DNA of 6,909 nt, from positions 1-6,909 of the forward strand of contig JAPLPI010000084.1 in assembly GCA_026400305.1 (NCBI GenBank), given 5' to 3'. Position 1 is the stretch's first letter, and each line of letters begins with the position of its first letter. Position numbers and translations under genes: made by a program. The DNA is from Alphaproteobacteria bacterium (GTDB taxonomy: Bacteria > Pseudomonadota > Alphaproteobacteria > Micropepsales > Micropepsaceae). Below, piece after piece: positions 1 to 6,736 of the stretch. The notes under the pieces are model-generated. The model was not told the origin of the DNA and made no database searches. It was given only the letters and a program-made list of their open reading frames with translations.

Positions 1-153
1 CTCAATGAAAAAGTGCTGGCGCGTACGCCGGCTGCGCGTTGGGGCACGCCGGATGACATGGCGGGGATCGCGGTGTTTCTGGCCGGTCCCGCGTCGGATT
101 TCATCACCGGCACCGCCATACCTGTAGATGGCGGATATTCAGCGCAGGGCTAA
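1..153 (+). CDS. Short-chain dehydrogenase/reductase (SDR), C-terminal fragment
   Basis: The window opens inside this gene; 50 codons and a TAA stop are visible. The fragment reads [13 protein letters not shown], then a helix [17 protein letters not shown], and ends [13 protein letters not shown]. This is the standard C-terminal end of classical NAD(P)-dependent SDR enzymes: the 'R-x-G-x-P-x-D/E' turn, 'FL-x-S/G-P-x-S-x-(F/Y)-I-T-G', then 'x-V-D-G-G'. The Rossmann nucleotide-binding part and the Ser-Tyr-Lys catalytic residues lie upstream and out of view, so the substrate cannot be assigned; homologues with this ending include 3-oxoacyl-ACP reductase-like and gluconate 5-dehydrogenase-like enzymes. 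Its TAA stop overlaps the TAG stop of the converging htpX gene (shared bases 150-153). The SDR assignment is secure, the substrate is unknown. Confidence 0.9.
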   Translation, partial: LNEKVLARTPAARWGTPDDMAGIAVFLAGPASDFITGTAIPVDGGYSAQG

Positions 154-1022
154 CCCCAAGGACTTTTACGCACCGGCGTTGCGCTGGCACCGGCCATCGC
201 CGTGAGGCGCGCGATGCGTTCTTCGGTCGAGGGATGGGTGGCGAACAATCCGCCAATGCCGCCATGCAGCGGATTAATGATGAACATATGCGCCGTGGCG
301 GGATTGGCATCGGCGGGATAATTCTCGATGTGCTTCGCCGCGCGCTCGATCTGGCCCAAGGCAGACGCCAGCCACATGGGGCGGCCGGTGATCTCCGCGC
401 CGGCGCGGTCGGCTTCGAATTCACGGGAACGCGAAATCGCGGCCTGCACCAGCATCGCCGCAATGGGCGCAAGCATGGTCACCAGCAGCACGCCCACCAT
501 GCCCAGCGGATGCTCGCGGTCTCTGGAGCCGCCCATGAAGAAGGCCATGTTGGCCAGCATGGAAATGGCGCCCGCGATCACCGCGGTGATCGTCATGGTC
601 AGGGTGTCGCGATGCTTCACATGGCCCAGCTCATGCGCCAGGGCGCCCGCCAACTCTTCCTGGCTCACCTGGCTCAGCAATCCGGTGGTGACACAGATGG
701 CAGCATGATCGGGATTGCGCCCGGTGGCGAAGGCGTTGGGCTGGGGATTTTCGGTGATGTAGACCTTGGGTATGGGCAGCTGCGCCTGCGCCGCCAGTTT
801 CTCCACCAGCCCGTACAGTTTCGGCTCGCTGGCGGCATCCACCTGGCGCGCGCCATACATGGACAGCAGCACCTTGTCGGAATTCCAGTAGGCAAAGGCG
901 TTCATCGCCAGCGCCATGGCAAAGGCGATCAGCACGCCGGTGCTGCCGCCCAGCAGCGCACCCACCGCAATGAACAACCCGGTCAGGGCCGCCATCAGGA
1001 TACCGGTACGAAGCGTATTCAT
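150..1022 (-). CDS. htpX: HtpX-type membrane zinc metalloprotease (peptidase family M48)
   Basis: This is a 290-residue HtpX homologue, an inner-membrane quality-control protease that cleaves damaged membrane proteins, known in E. coli to overlap in function with FtsH. Two hydrophobic segments (about residues 7-23 and 26-45) open the protein and two more (about 145-165 and 175-197) follow the active site. The zinc site is HELGH at 130-134, with the expected third ligand in EFEAD (E201, with D205 of the ExxxD pattern). The conserved QPNAFATG (94-101) and THPSTEERI (262-270) segments are present. Length matches the family. I place the start at the ATG read from 1022 because a GGAAGGA ribosome-binding site lies 7 nt upstream and the protein then begins with its first membrane helix. 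The frame stays open 15 more codons to 1067, into the divergent gene, but that stretch ([15 protein letters not shown]) looks non-coding. The stop is TAG at 150-152. Confidence 0.96.
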   Translation of the reverse strand: MNTLRTGILMAALTGLFIAVGALLGGSTGVLIAFAMALAMNAFAYWNSDKVLLSMYGARQVDAASEPKLYGLVEKLAAQAQLPIPKVYITENPQPNAFATGRNPDHAAICVTTGLLSQVSQEELAGALAHELGHVKHRDTLTMTITAVIAGAISMLANMAFFMGGSRDREHPLGMVGVLLVTMLAPIAAMLVQAAISRSREFEADRAGAEITGRPMWLASALGQIERAAKHIENYPADANPATAHMFIINPLHGGIGGLFATHPSTEERIARLTAMAGASATPVRKSPWG

Positions 1023-1029
1023 CGTTTTA

Positions 1030-1036
1030 TCCTTCC
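1030..1036 (-). promoter_or_regulatory. Ribosome-binding site of htpX
   Basis: Read on the minus strand this is GGAAGGA, 7 nt before the ATG at 1022. It decides the htpX start in favour of MNTLRTG over the longer open frame beginning at 1067. No comparable Shine-Dalgarno sequence precedes the 1067 codon. Confidence 0.8.
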
Positions 1037-1059
1037 AGACACAGATGTAAGATCTGGCC

Positions 1060-1254
1060 ATGGCCAATCAAGCAACACCCGAAGAAGTCGTTGCCCGGAT
1101 TGCCGAGGCCGCCGAGCGCGCCAAGGCCGAAGCCGAAGCGCGCCGTGCCAAGGAAGCTAAGGTGCAATTGCCGCCGGAATTGGGCGGACCCAAGGGGCCC
1201 GAGCCCACGCGCTATGTCGACTGGGAAATCAAAGGCATCGTTTCAGACTTCTAG
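1060..1254 (+). CDS. DUF1674 / SDHAF4-family succinate dehydrogenase assembly factor
   Basis: This small 64-residue protein has an Ala/Glu/Lys-rich, probably helical and charged N-terminal half (residues 7-34), followed by the diagnostic C-terminal block [26 protein letters not shown] (39-64). That block is the hallmark of DUF1674, the family of mitochondrial SDHAF4/Sdh8, which in eukaryotes binds the flavinylated SdhA subunit and promotes its assembly with SdhB while shielding it from oxidative damage. A role in complex II assembly in this bacterium is inferred from the family. The ATG at 1060 is the natural start: it gives the usual family length, although no clear Shine-Dalgarno precedes it. 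The gene diverges from htpX across 37 bp, a pairing I recall from other alphaproteobacteria, and its TAG stop shares four bases with the stop of the converging DUF2239 gene. Confidence 0.9.
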   Translation: MANQATPEEVVARIAEAAERAKAEAEARRAKEAKVQLPPELGGPKGPEPTRYVDWEIKGIVSDF

Positions 1255-1742
1255 AAAGCTTCCGCCGTCATCTCTTCCAGCGCCCGGCGGATATCCGCCG
1301 GCCAGGCCTCGATATGGGCGGAAAACTCCTCGCCATGTCCGGCATACAGGGCGCGGATCGCCTCCTCGTATCCCGGCGCATTGCCCACCAGGGCGGTGGC
1401 AAAGCGATAGGCGGCGTCGCGCCGGGCGCGCTGCTGGGCTTTGGGATTGCGGCTGGCCTCCTCCACCAGCTTGCGCAGGGCGACCGAGGCGCCACCGGGC
1501 TGGGTGGCCAGCCAGTCCCAGTGCCGGGGCAGAAGCGTGACTTCGCGCGCTGTCACTCCCAGCCTGGGCCGGCCCGGCCGGACAGTCTCCTCGCTGGGCG
1601 GAAAGCGGGGGTCGATATCCACCACCCGGCCCGTCTCCCGGTCAAAGATCAGGGCGGCGGGGTCTTGGCGGCAGGCCTCGTAAACCTGGGACAGGGACCC
1701 GGAGGCCAGATGGTCGAAGCCGGAAAAGGCGGAATAGCTCAT
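1251..1742 (-). CDS. DUF2239 family protein of unknown function
   Basis: A 163-residue protein with the DUF2239 pattern: an N-terminal FSGFDHLASGSLSQVYEA segment (6-23), ALIFDRETGRVVDID (30-44), the strongly conserved GRPRLGVTAREVTLLPRHWDWLATQ (57-81) continuing PGGASVALRKLVEEA (82-96), and a C-terminal helical block around YEEAIRALYAGHGEEFSAHIEAWPADIR (125-152). There is no signal peptide or membrane segment, so it is probably cytoplasmic. Function is not established for the family. My inference: residues 65-96 (short strand REVTL, then two helices separated by PGGAS) resemble a ribbon-helix-helix DNA-binding unit, preceded by a basic GRPRLG. The ATG at 1742 lacks a Shine-Dalgarno sequence but lies about 18 nt below a good -10 element, so the message has a very short leader. 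Stop is TAG (1251-1253), overlapping the stop of the facing SDHAF4 gene. Confidence 0.88.
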   Translation of the reverse strand: MSYSAFSGFDHLASGSLSQVYEACRQDPAALIFDRETGRVVDIDPRFPPSEETVRPGRPRLGVTAREVTLLPRHWDWLATQPGGASVALRKLVEEASRNPKAQQRARRDAAYRFATALVGNAPGYEEAIRALYAGHGEEFSAHIEAWPADIRRALEEMTAEAF

Positions 1743-1752
1743 TGGTAATATT

Positions 1753-1793
1753 TATCCGGGTGAAATAGTATATTAAATAATATCCGGGTAAAA
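1753..1793 (-). repeat. Two 13-mer direct repeats, probable operator of the DUF2239 gene
   Basis: Read on the minus strand, 1793-1781 is TTTTACCCGGATA and 1765-1753 is TTTCACCCGGATA, identical at 12 of 13 positions and 28 bp apart. The core TACCCGGATA is a near-palindrome (8 of 10 positions match its reverse complement TATCCGGGTA). Between the copies lies a perfect 6-bp inverted repeat, ATATTA/TAATAT (1770-1775 and 1778-1783). One copy sits upstream of the -10 element and the other covers the expected transcription start, the usual placement for a repressor. The cognate regulator is not identifiable from the window. Confidence 0.65.
1767..1772 (-). promoter_or_regulatory. Probable -10 element of the DUF2239 promoter
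   Basis: TATACT on the minus strand, five of six bases matching TATAAT, with transcription expected to start near 1760, about 17 nt before the ATG. No good -35 hexamer lies at standard spacing: TTTACC is at spacing 14 and TTTACT at spacing 20. The promoter may therefore be weak or need an activator. Confidence 0.5.
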
Positions 1794-1866
1794 GTAAATC
1801 GGCTATTTGCCTTGATGCGAACGCCTCCAAGGTTCATCTAAAGAAGGCATTCCTAAGGCGGACACC

Positions 1867-2424
1867 ATGTTCATTCAGACCGAATCCACCCCCAATCCCG
1901 CCACCCTCAAATTCCTGCCTGGCCGAGACGTAATGGGCGAAGGTGCGGTGGCCGATTTCCCCAGCGCCGACACCGCCGGCCGCTCTTCCCTGGCCAAGGC
2001 GCTGTTTTCGATTCCGGAAGTCTCCCGCGTGTTCTTCGGTGCCGATTTTATTTCGGTGACCAAGCGCGACGGCGACTGGAAGCATCTCAAGCCCGCCATC
2101 CTGGGCGCGGTGATGGAGCATTTCACCCAAGGCCATCCGCTGCTGGAAGGCGCCGCCGATGAGGCCGAAGAAACCTACAACGACGAGGACAGCGAGATCG
2201 TCGGCCAGATCAAGGAGTTGATCGAGACCCGCGTGCGTCCGGCCGTGGCACAGGACGGCGGCGACATCATCTTCAAGGGCTTTGACGGCGCCAGCGGTGT
2301 CGTCTCGCTGCATCTGCAAGGCTCCTGCGCCGGCTGTCCGTCTTCCACCATGACCTTGAAGAACGGCATCGAAAGCATGCTGCGTCATTACGTGCCCGAA
2401 GTGACGGCCGTCGAAGCGGTGTGA
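1867..2424 (+). CDS. nfu: NifU-family Fe-S cluster carrier (Nfu, NFU1 type)
   Basis: A 185-residue protein of the two-domain Nfu type. The N-terminal Nfu_N domain (about 1-88) starts with the signature MFIQTESTPNPATLKFLPG. An acidic linker (about 95-110) leads to the C-terminal NifU-like domain (about 111-180) with the cluster-binding motif GSCAGCPSS, cysteines C154 and C157, and the preceding PAVAQDGGDI (125-134). Two such proteins bridge a [4Fe-4S] cluster through the CxxC pairs and deliver it to apo-enzymes. In E. coli the related NfuA supplies MiaB and LipA. MiaB is encoded six genes downstream in the same direction, so a supplier and a likely client share this unit. The ATG start is supported by AAGGCGGA at 1855-1862. 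This is the first gene of the co-directional set and its TGA overlaps an alternative GTG start of the next gene. Confidence 0.96.
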   Translation: MFIQTESTPNPATLKFLPGRDVMGEGAVADFPSADTAGRSSLAKALFSIPEVSRVFFGADFISVTKRDGDWKHLKPAILGAVMEHFTQGHPLLEGAADEAEETYNDEDSEIVGQIKELIETRVRPAVAQDGGDIIFKGFDGASGVVSLHLQGSCAGCPSSTMTLKNGIESMLRHYVPEVTAVEAV

Positions 2425-2435
2425 TAGCCTTGGGC

Positions 2436-3062
2436 ATGACAACTGCCGAGCCCTATCTGGGGCAAGCCGATCACGCTATATCCGACGCCGCGCTGGAGAC
2501 GATTTTCCGCGCCGCCCGAACCATGCGCCAATGGCAGGACAAGCCGGTGTCGCCGGCGCTACTGATGGCAATCTATGACCTGGCGCGGCTGGGTCCCACC
2601 GAATCCAACATTACCCCGGCGCGTTTTCACTTCGTGGTGTCGAAAGCAGCCAAGGCGCGGCTGGAGCCATTGCTGGACGAAGGCAACCGCAAGCAGACCA
2701 TGTTGGCACCCGCCACCGCTATTGTCGGCTATGACCTGGATTTCGCGCGCACCTTGCCGACTCTGGCGCCGCGCATCGCGGAAGGCGTGAGCCAGAAATT
2801 GGCCGGCGATCCGGAACGCGCGCGCCGGATGGCGATGCGCAGCGCCGGATTGCAAGGCGGCTATATCATCGTCGCGGCGCGGGGGCTGGGTCTGGATTGC
2901 GGACCTATGTCCGGTTTTGACCGGGAGGGTATCGACAAGGAATTCTTCGCCGGCACCGCCATAAAGTCCAATTTCCTCTGCAATCTGGGCTATGGCGTCG
3001 CGGACAGTGTTCGCCCGCGCGCCGCGCGGCTTGGCTTCGACGAAGCCTGCAAGATCCTGTGA
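2436..3062 (+). CDS. Nitroreductase-family protein, RutE / malonic semialdehyde reductase type
   Basis: From the ATG at 2436 this gives 208 residues. It matches the RutE/HadB branch of the FMN-dependent nitroreductase fold: AARTMRQWQDKPVS (26-39), LARLGPTESNITPARFHFV (49-67), TMLAPATAIVGYDLDF (88-103), GLQGGYIIVAARGLGLDCGP (138-157) running into MSGFD, KSNFLCNLGYG (177-187) and the ending LGFDEACKIL. In E. coli RutE reduces malonic semialdehyde to 3-hydroxypropionate in the Rut pyrimidine pathway. No other rut gene is present, so the substrate here is open and general aldehyde or quinone reduction is equally possible. An in-frame GTG at 2421 would overlap the nfu stop as GTGA and add five residues; neither start has a strong Shine-Dalgarno sequence. 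The gene's TGA overlaps the GTG start of tsaB. Confidence 0.88.
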   Translation: MTTAEPYLGQADHAISDAALETIFRAARTMRQWQDKPVSPALLMAIYDLARLGPTESNITPARFHFVVSKAAKARLEPLLDEGNRKQTMLAPATAIVGYDLDFARTLPTLAPRIAEGVSQKLAGDPERARRMAMRSAGLQGGYIIVAARGLGLDCGPMSGFDREGIDKEFFAGTAIKSNFLCNLGYGVADSVRPRAARLGFDEACKIL

Positions 3063-3712
3063 AAATTCTCGCGGTCGATACGGCGTTGAGCGGCTGTTCT
3101 GTTGCGTTGCTGGAACACGACCAGATTCTGGCGCACATCTTCGAAGCCATGGACCGCGGCCATGCCGAGCGTCTGGCGCCGATTGTGGAAGAAGCCGTGC
3201 GCGGGTTTGACTTAACCGCGCTGGACCGCCTGGCCGTCACCACCGGCCCGGGGACCTTCACCGGCCAGCGTGTCGGGCTGGCCTTCATGCGCGGGCTTCG
3301 TTTGGCCCTGAAGCGCCCGCTGACCGGTGTCACCACCTTGGAAGTGATCGCCGCTAGCGCGATGTACGAGACGAAGCAATCACGGGCCGCCGTCATCCAC
3401 GATGCGCGGCGCGAGGAAGCCTATCTGCTGCTGCAGGATGGCGACGCGACCGTGCAGCAGCCTGTCGTGATGCTGTTCTCCGATGCCATTGAGCGCATCC
3501 GCGCCTTCGGCCCTTGTGCTGTGGCCGGCACCGGTGCCGAGGCGGCAAAAGAAGGCCTGGGCGGCGAATTCGTCCTGTCTGGTGTCCGCCAGCCGGATGC
3601 CTTGTGGGTAGCGCGGCTGGCGCAAAAGCTTGCACCCTCCAATGAAGCGCCCGGACCGCTTTATCTGCGCGCCCCCGATGCCAAGCTGCCGGGCGGTAAA
3701 ACCCTTGTCTGA
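3059..3712 (+). CDS. tsaB: TsaB, tRNA threonylcarbamoyladenosine (t6A37) biosynthesis subunit
   Basis: A 217-residue TsaB (YeaZ) homologue, the partner and scaffold of TsaD in the complex that transfers threonylcarbamoyl to A37 of tRNAs reading ANN codons. The ASKHA-fold N-terminal half is clear: MKILAVDTAL (1-10), RGHAERLAPIVEEAV (33-47), TTGPGTFTGQRVGLAFMRGL (61-80), VTTLEVIAA (91-99), and DARREEAY (115-122). The C-terminal GPLYLRAPDAKL (199-210) is also typical of the family. It lacks the metal-binding residues of TsaD, as expected for this non-catalytic paralogue. The GTG start at 3059 overlaps the preceding stop as GTGA, which suggests translational coupling, and the peptide then begins exactly at the first beta strand. 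The 3' end overlaps rimI. tsaB-rimI adjacency is common in bacteria. Confidence 0.96.
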   Translation: MKILAVDTALSGCSVALLEHDQILAHIFEAMDRGHAERLAPIVEEAVRGFDLTALDRLAVTTGPGTFTGQRVGLAFMRGLRLALKRPLTGVTTLEVIAASAMYETKQSRAAVIHDARREEAYLLLQDGDATVQQPVVMLFSDAIERIRAFGPCAVAGTGAEAAKEGLGGEFVLSGVRQPDALWVARLAQKLAPSNEAPGPLYLRAPDAKLPGGKTLV

Positions 3713-4139
3713 TATCGCGCCCTTCAACGCCGTTTCCGGCGCGCATGTCCTGGCCGCGCTGCACGCAACCTGTTTCCCGCAGCCCTGGGACGCTGCCGCC
3801 CTCAGCGCGTTGCTGGTGACACCGGGCACCTTCGCCTATGCCCAAGAAGACGGTTTTGTGCTGGCCCGCGCGGCCGCCGGCGAAGCGGAGATCTTGACCC
3901 TGGCGGTGACGCCGGCCGCACGCGGCAAAGGGTTGGGGCGCAGGTTGCTACAGGCCGCTATCAAAAAGGCGCATGAAATGGGGGCGGGCGTCATGTTCCT
4001 GGAAGTCGGCGTCGACAATCCGGCAGCCCTGGCGCTGTATGCCGGGCTGGGTTTCACCAAGGCCGGGCTGCGCAAAGGCTATTATCGCGGCGTGGACGCG
4101 CTGGTTCTCAGGCTTCCGCTGCCCGCCAATTTCGCCTAA
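3705..4139 (+). CDS. rimI: RimI-type N-alpha-acetyltransferase (GNAT fold)
   Basis: With a TTG start at 3705 the product is 144 residues, close to the usual RimI length. RimI acetylates the N-terminal alanine of ribosomal protein bS18. Visible features: FPQPW (24-28), a typical RimI substrate-loop segment; EILTLAVTPAARGKGLGRRLL (62-82) with the acetyl-CoA pyrophosphate loop R73-G-K-G-L-G78; and FLEVGVDNPAALALYAGLGF (98-117), in which E100 and Y112 correspond to the catalytic Glu and Tyr of Salmonella RimI (E103, Y115). The ending KGYYRGVDALVLRL is also typical. The frame is open further upstream, with ATGs at 3630 and 3678, but those additions lie inside tsaB, look unlike RimI and have no Shine-Dalgarno sequence. 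The TTG start overlaps tsaB by 8 nt. In bacteria with only one such enzyme the substrate range may be wider than bS18. Confidence 0.92.
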   Translation: MSDIAPFNAVSGAHVLAALHATCFPQPWDAAALSALLVTPGTFAYAQEDGFVLARAAAGEAEILTLAVTPAARGKGLGRRLLQAAIKKAHEMGAGVMFLEVGVDNPAALALYAGLGFTKAGLRKGYYRGVDALVLRLPLPANFA

Positions 4140-4164
4140 CCTGATGGCCTTCCCCGCAACTGAC

Positions 4165-4169
4165 AGGAG
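4165..4169 (+). promoter_or_regulatory. Ribosome-binding site of fur
   Basis: AGGAG, 6 nt before the GTG at 4176. It is the best Shine-Dalgarno sequence in the right-hand cluster, and it supports a GTG start in a frame that has no ATG at this position. It lies in the 36-bp gap between rimI and fur, which shows no obvious promoter. Confidence 0.75.
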
Positions 4170-4175
4170 TGACTG

Positions 4176-4598
4176 GTGACGCGGATCGAAAAAGCCTGCG
4201 TCGACAAGGGTCTCCGGATGACCGACCAGCGCCGGGTGATTGCCCGCGTCCTGTCAGACGCGGCAGATCATCCGGATGCCGAGGAACTGTATCGCCGAGC
4301 CTCGGCGATCGATCCGCATATTTCCATCGCCACCGTCTATCGCACCGTCAAGCTTTTTGAGGATGCCGGCATCTTGGATCGGCACGATTTCCGCGACGGC
4401 CGCTCGCGTTACGAGGAAGTGCAGGAAGCTCATCACGATCATCTGATCGATGTGGCCACCGGCAGCGTCATAGAATTCCGCAATGAGGAAATCGAAAAGC
4501 TGCAGCGCCGCGTGGCCGAAGAGCTGGGCTTCGAGCTGATCGACCACCGGCTGGAACTGTATGGCGTTCCCAAGGGGCGAAAGCCTCCGGCGTCCTGA
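4176..4598 (+). CDS. fur: Fur-family metal-responsive regulator (alphaproteobacterial Fur/Mur)
   Basis: A 140-residue Fur-family repressor with an N-terminal winged helix (about 1-83; recognition region ISIATVYRTVKLFEDAGIL, 49-67) and a C-terminal dimerisation domain. The metal ligands known from Pseudomonas Fur appear at the same numbering: H32, E80, H89 and E100 for the regulatory site, and H86, D88, E107 and H124 for the second site. The structural CxxC usually found after HHDH is absent (HHDHLIDVATGSVIEF, 86-101), as in alphaproteobacterial Fur/Mur proteins, which in several Rhizobiales respond to manganese rather than iron. The sensed metal therefore cannot be decided here; Irr is less likely because the N-terminal haem motif is missing. 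The GTG start is fixed by AGGAG at 4165-4169. The acyltransferase gene follows directly. Unusually for a regulator, it sits inside a housekeeping transcription unit. Confidence 0.95.
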   Translation: MTRIEKACVDKGLRMTDQRRVIARVLSDAADHPDAEELYRRASAIDPHISIATVYRTVKLFEDAGILDRHDFRDGRSRYEEVQEAHHDHLIDVATGSVIEFRNEEIEKLQRRVAEELGFELIDHRLELYGVPKGRKPPAS

Positions 4599-4605
4599 TG
4601 TGCTG

Positions 4606-5391
4606 ATGGCACGCCTTCGCGCCACCCTCATCGTTGTCGTCTTTATCCTGTTCACCCTGCCCTTGATGCCGGTGCAATGGCTGCTGCTGAAATTGCGCAG
4701 CCCTGCCGCGCGCCGCTTTCCGCACTGGTATCATCGCCAGGTGGCGCGGCTGTTCGGCATTCACATTCGCATCACTGGCGAGCCGGTGACGGGCGAAGGC
4801 GTGCTGATGGTGGGTAATCACACAAGCTGGGCCGACATCATCATCTTTTCGGCGGCCACGCCCCTGTCCTTTGTCGCCAAGGCCGAGGTCGGGACCTGGC
4901 CCTTCTTCGGCGCACTGGCGCGGCTGCAGGGCACCGTGTTTGTCGAGCGCACACGCCGCAGCGCCACCGGCGCGGTGGCGGATGCCATCAGCCAGCGGCT
5001 GGCGGCGGGCGATGCCCTGCTGCTGTTCCCCGAAGGCACCAGCCATACCGGCAACAGCGTGTTGCCGTTCAAAAGCGCGCTTCTGGGCGCCGCCGAGGCG
5101 CGGCTGGCCGGTGGCCAGCATGTGAAAGTGCAGCCGGTCTCGGTCGCCTTCACCGGCCTGCACGGCATGCCGATGGGGCGCGAAAACCGGCCGCTGTTTG
5201 CCTGGTATGGCGACATGGAAATGGTGCCGCACCTGTGGGAGGCGCTGCTGGCCGGGCCGTTTGATGTCGAGGTCAGGTTCCATGAACCGCTGAGCCTGGA
5301 CCGGATGGACCGAAAGACCCTGGCCGCCAAAGCGCAGGAAATCGTGCAAACCGGCCAGGCCGAAGCCCTGGCGGGACGGGGTTTACCTTGA
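4606..5391 (+). CDS. plsC: 1-acyl-sn-glycerol-3-phosphate acyltransferase (PlsC/LPLAT family)
   Basis: A 261-residue membrane-associated acyltransferase that probably acylates lysophosphatidic acid to phosphatidic acid. An N-terminal hydrophobic anchor (about 7-29) precedes the LPLAT domain. The four family blocks are visible: NHTSWAD (71-77; catalytic H72 and D77 of HX4D), [10 protein letters not shown] (109-118), [11 protein letters not shown] (139-149; FPEG block) and VQPVSVAF (175-182; block IV proline). A lyso-ornithine lipid acyltransferase (OlsA) is a possible alternative because these share the same domain. I chose the ATG at 4606, 7 nt after the fur stop, because the protein then starts just before the membrane anchor. 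The frame is open from an ATG at 4561 inside fur, and a GTG at 4600 is also possible. None has a good Shine-Dalgarno sequence, so translation may depend on coupling to fur. Confidence 0.9.
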   Translation: MARLRATLIVVVFILFTLPLMPVQWLLLKLRSPAARRFPHWYHRQVARLFGIHIRITGEPVTGEGVLMVGNHTSWADIIIFSAATPLSFVAKAEVGTWPFFGALARLQGTVFVERTRRSATGAVADAISQRLAAGDALLLFPEGTSHTGNSVLPFKSALLGAAEARLAGGQHVKVQPVSVAFTGLHGMPMGRENRPLFAWYGDMEMVPHLWEALLAGPFDVEVRFHEPLSLDRMDRKTLAAKAQEIVQTGQAEALAGRGLP

Positions 5392-5425
5392 ACTTGCGGG
5401 CTTTCGACCCGATAAACCGCACCTC

Positions 5426-6732
<1,307 letters not shown>

Positions 6733-6736
<4 letters not shown>

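Larger units (their letters stand above)
1743..1866. promoter_or_regulatory. Divergent intergenic control region between DUF2239 gene and nfu
   Basis: This 124-bp stretch is the only sizeable non-coding DNA in the window. Its left half (about 1745-1800) is strikingly A+T-rich against the G+C-rich surroundings and holds the 13-mer repeats and the -10 element of the DUF2239 gene. The right half (about 1801-1866) leads to nfu and ends with AAGGCGGA (1855-1862), a plausible ribosome-binding site 4 nt before the nfu ATG. The promoter for nfu and its downstream unit should lie here too, but I could not find a convincing -35/-10 pair on the plus strand. I see no terminator or RNA gene. Confidence 0.7.

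Noticed and set aside
1023..1067. 15-residue N-terminal extension of htpX (start at 1067)
   Set aside because: A good ribosome-binding site at 1030-1036 supports the ATG at 1022, and the extension would overlap the divergent gene and place an odd peptide before the first membrane helix.
234..1160. Plus-strand open frame of 308 codons opposite htpX
   Set aside because: It is a shadow of htpX: His/Gly/Arg-rich composition without any domain, while the opposite strand encodes a complete M48 protease with HELGH.
1807..1840. Possible plus-strand promoter for nfu (TTGCCT or TTGATG with CATCTA)
   Set aside because: Spacing or hexamer matches are too poor to support a call.
1834..2442. Minus-strand open frame of 202 codons opposite nfu
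   Set aside because: No recognisable domain; the plus strand encodes a full Nfu protein with the CxxC motif.
4468..5349. Minus-strand open frame of 293 codons opposite fur and plsC
   Set aside because: Biased composition typical of antisense G+C-rich frames; the plus strand has intact Fur ligands and all four acyltransferase motifs.
5397..5411. CGGG/CCCG stem between plsC and miaB as a terminator
   Set aside because: Only four base pairs and no following T-run; it is inside a probable operon.
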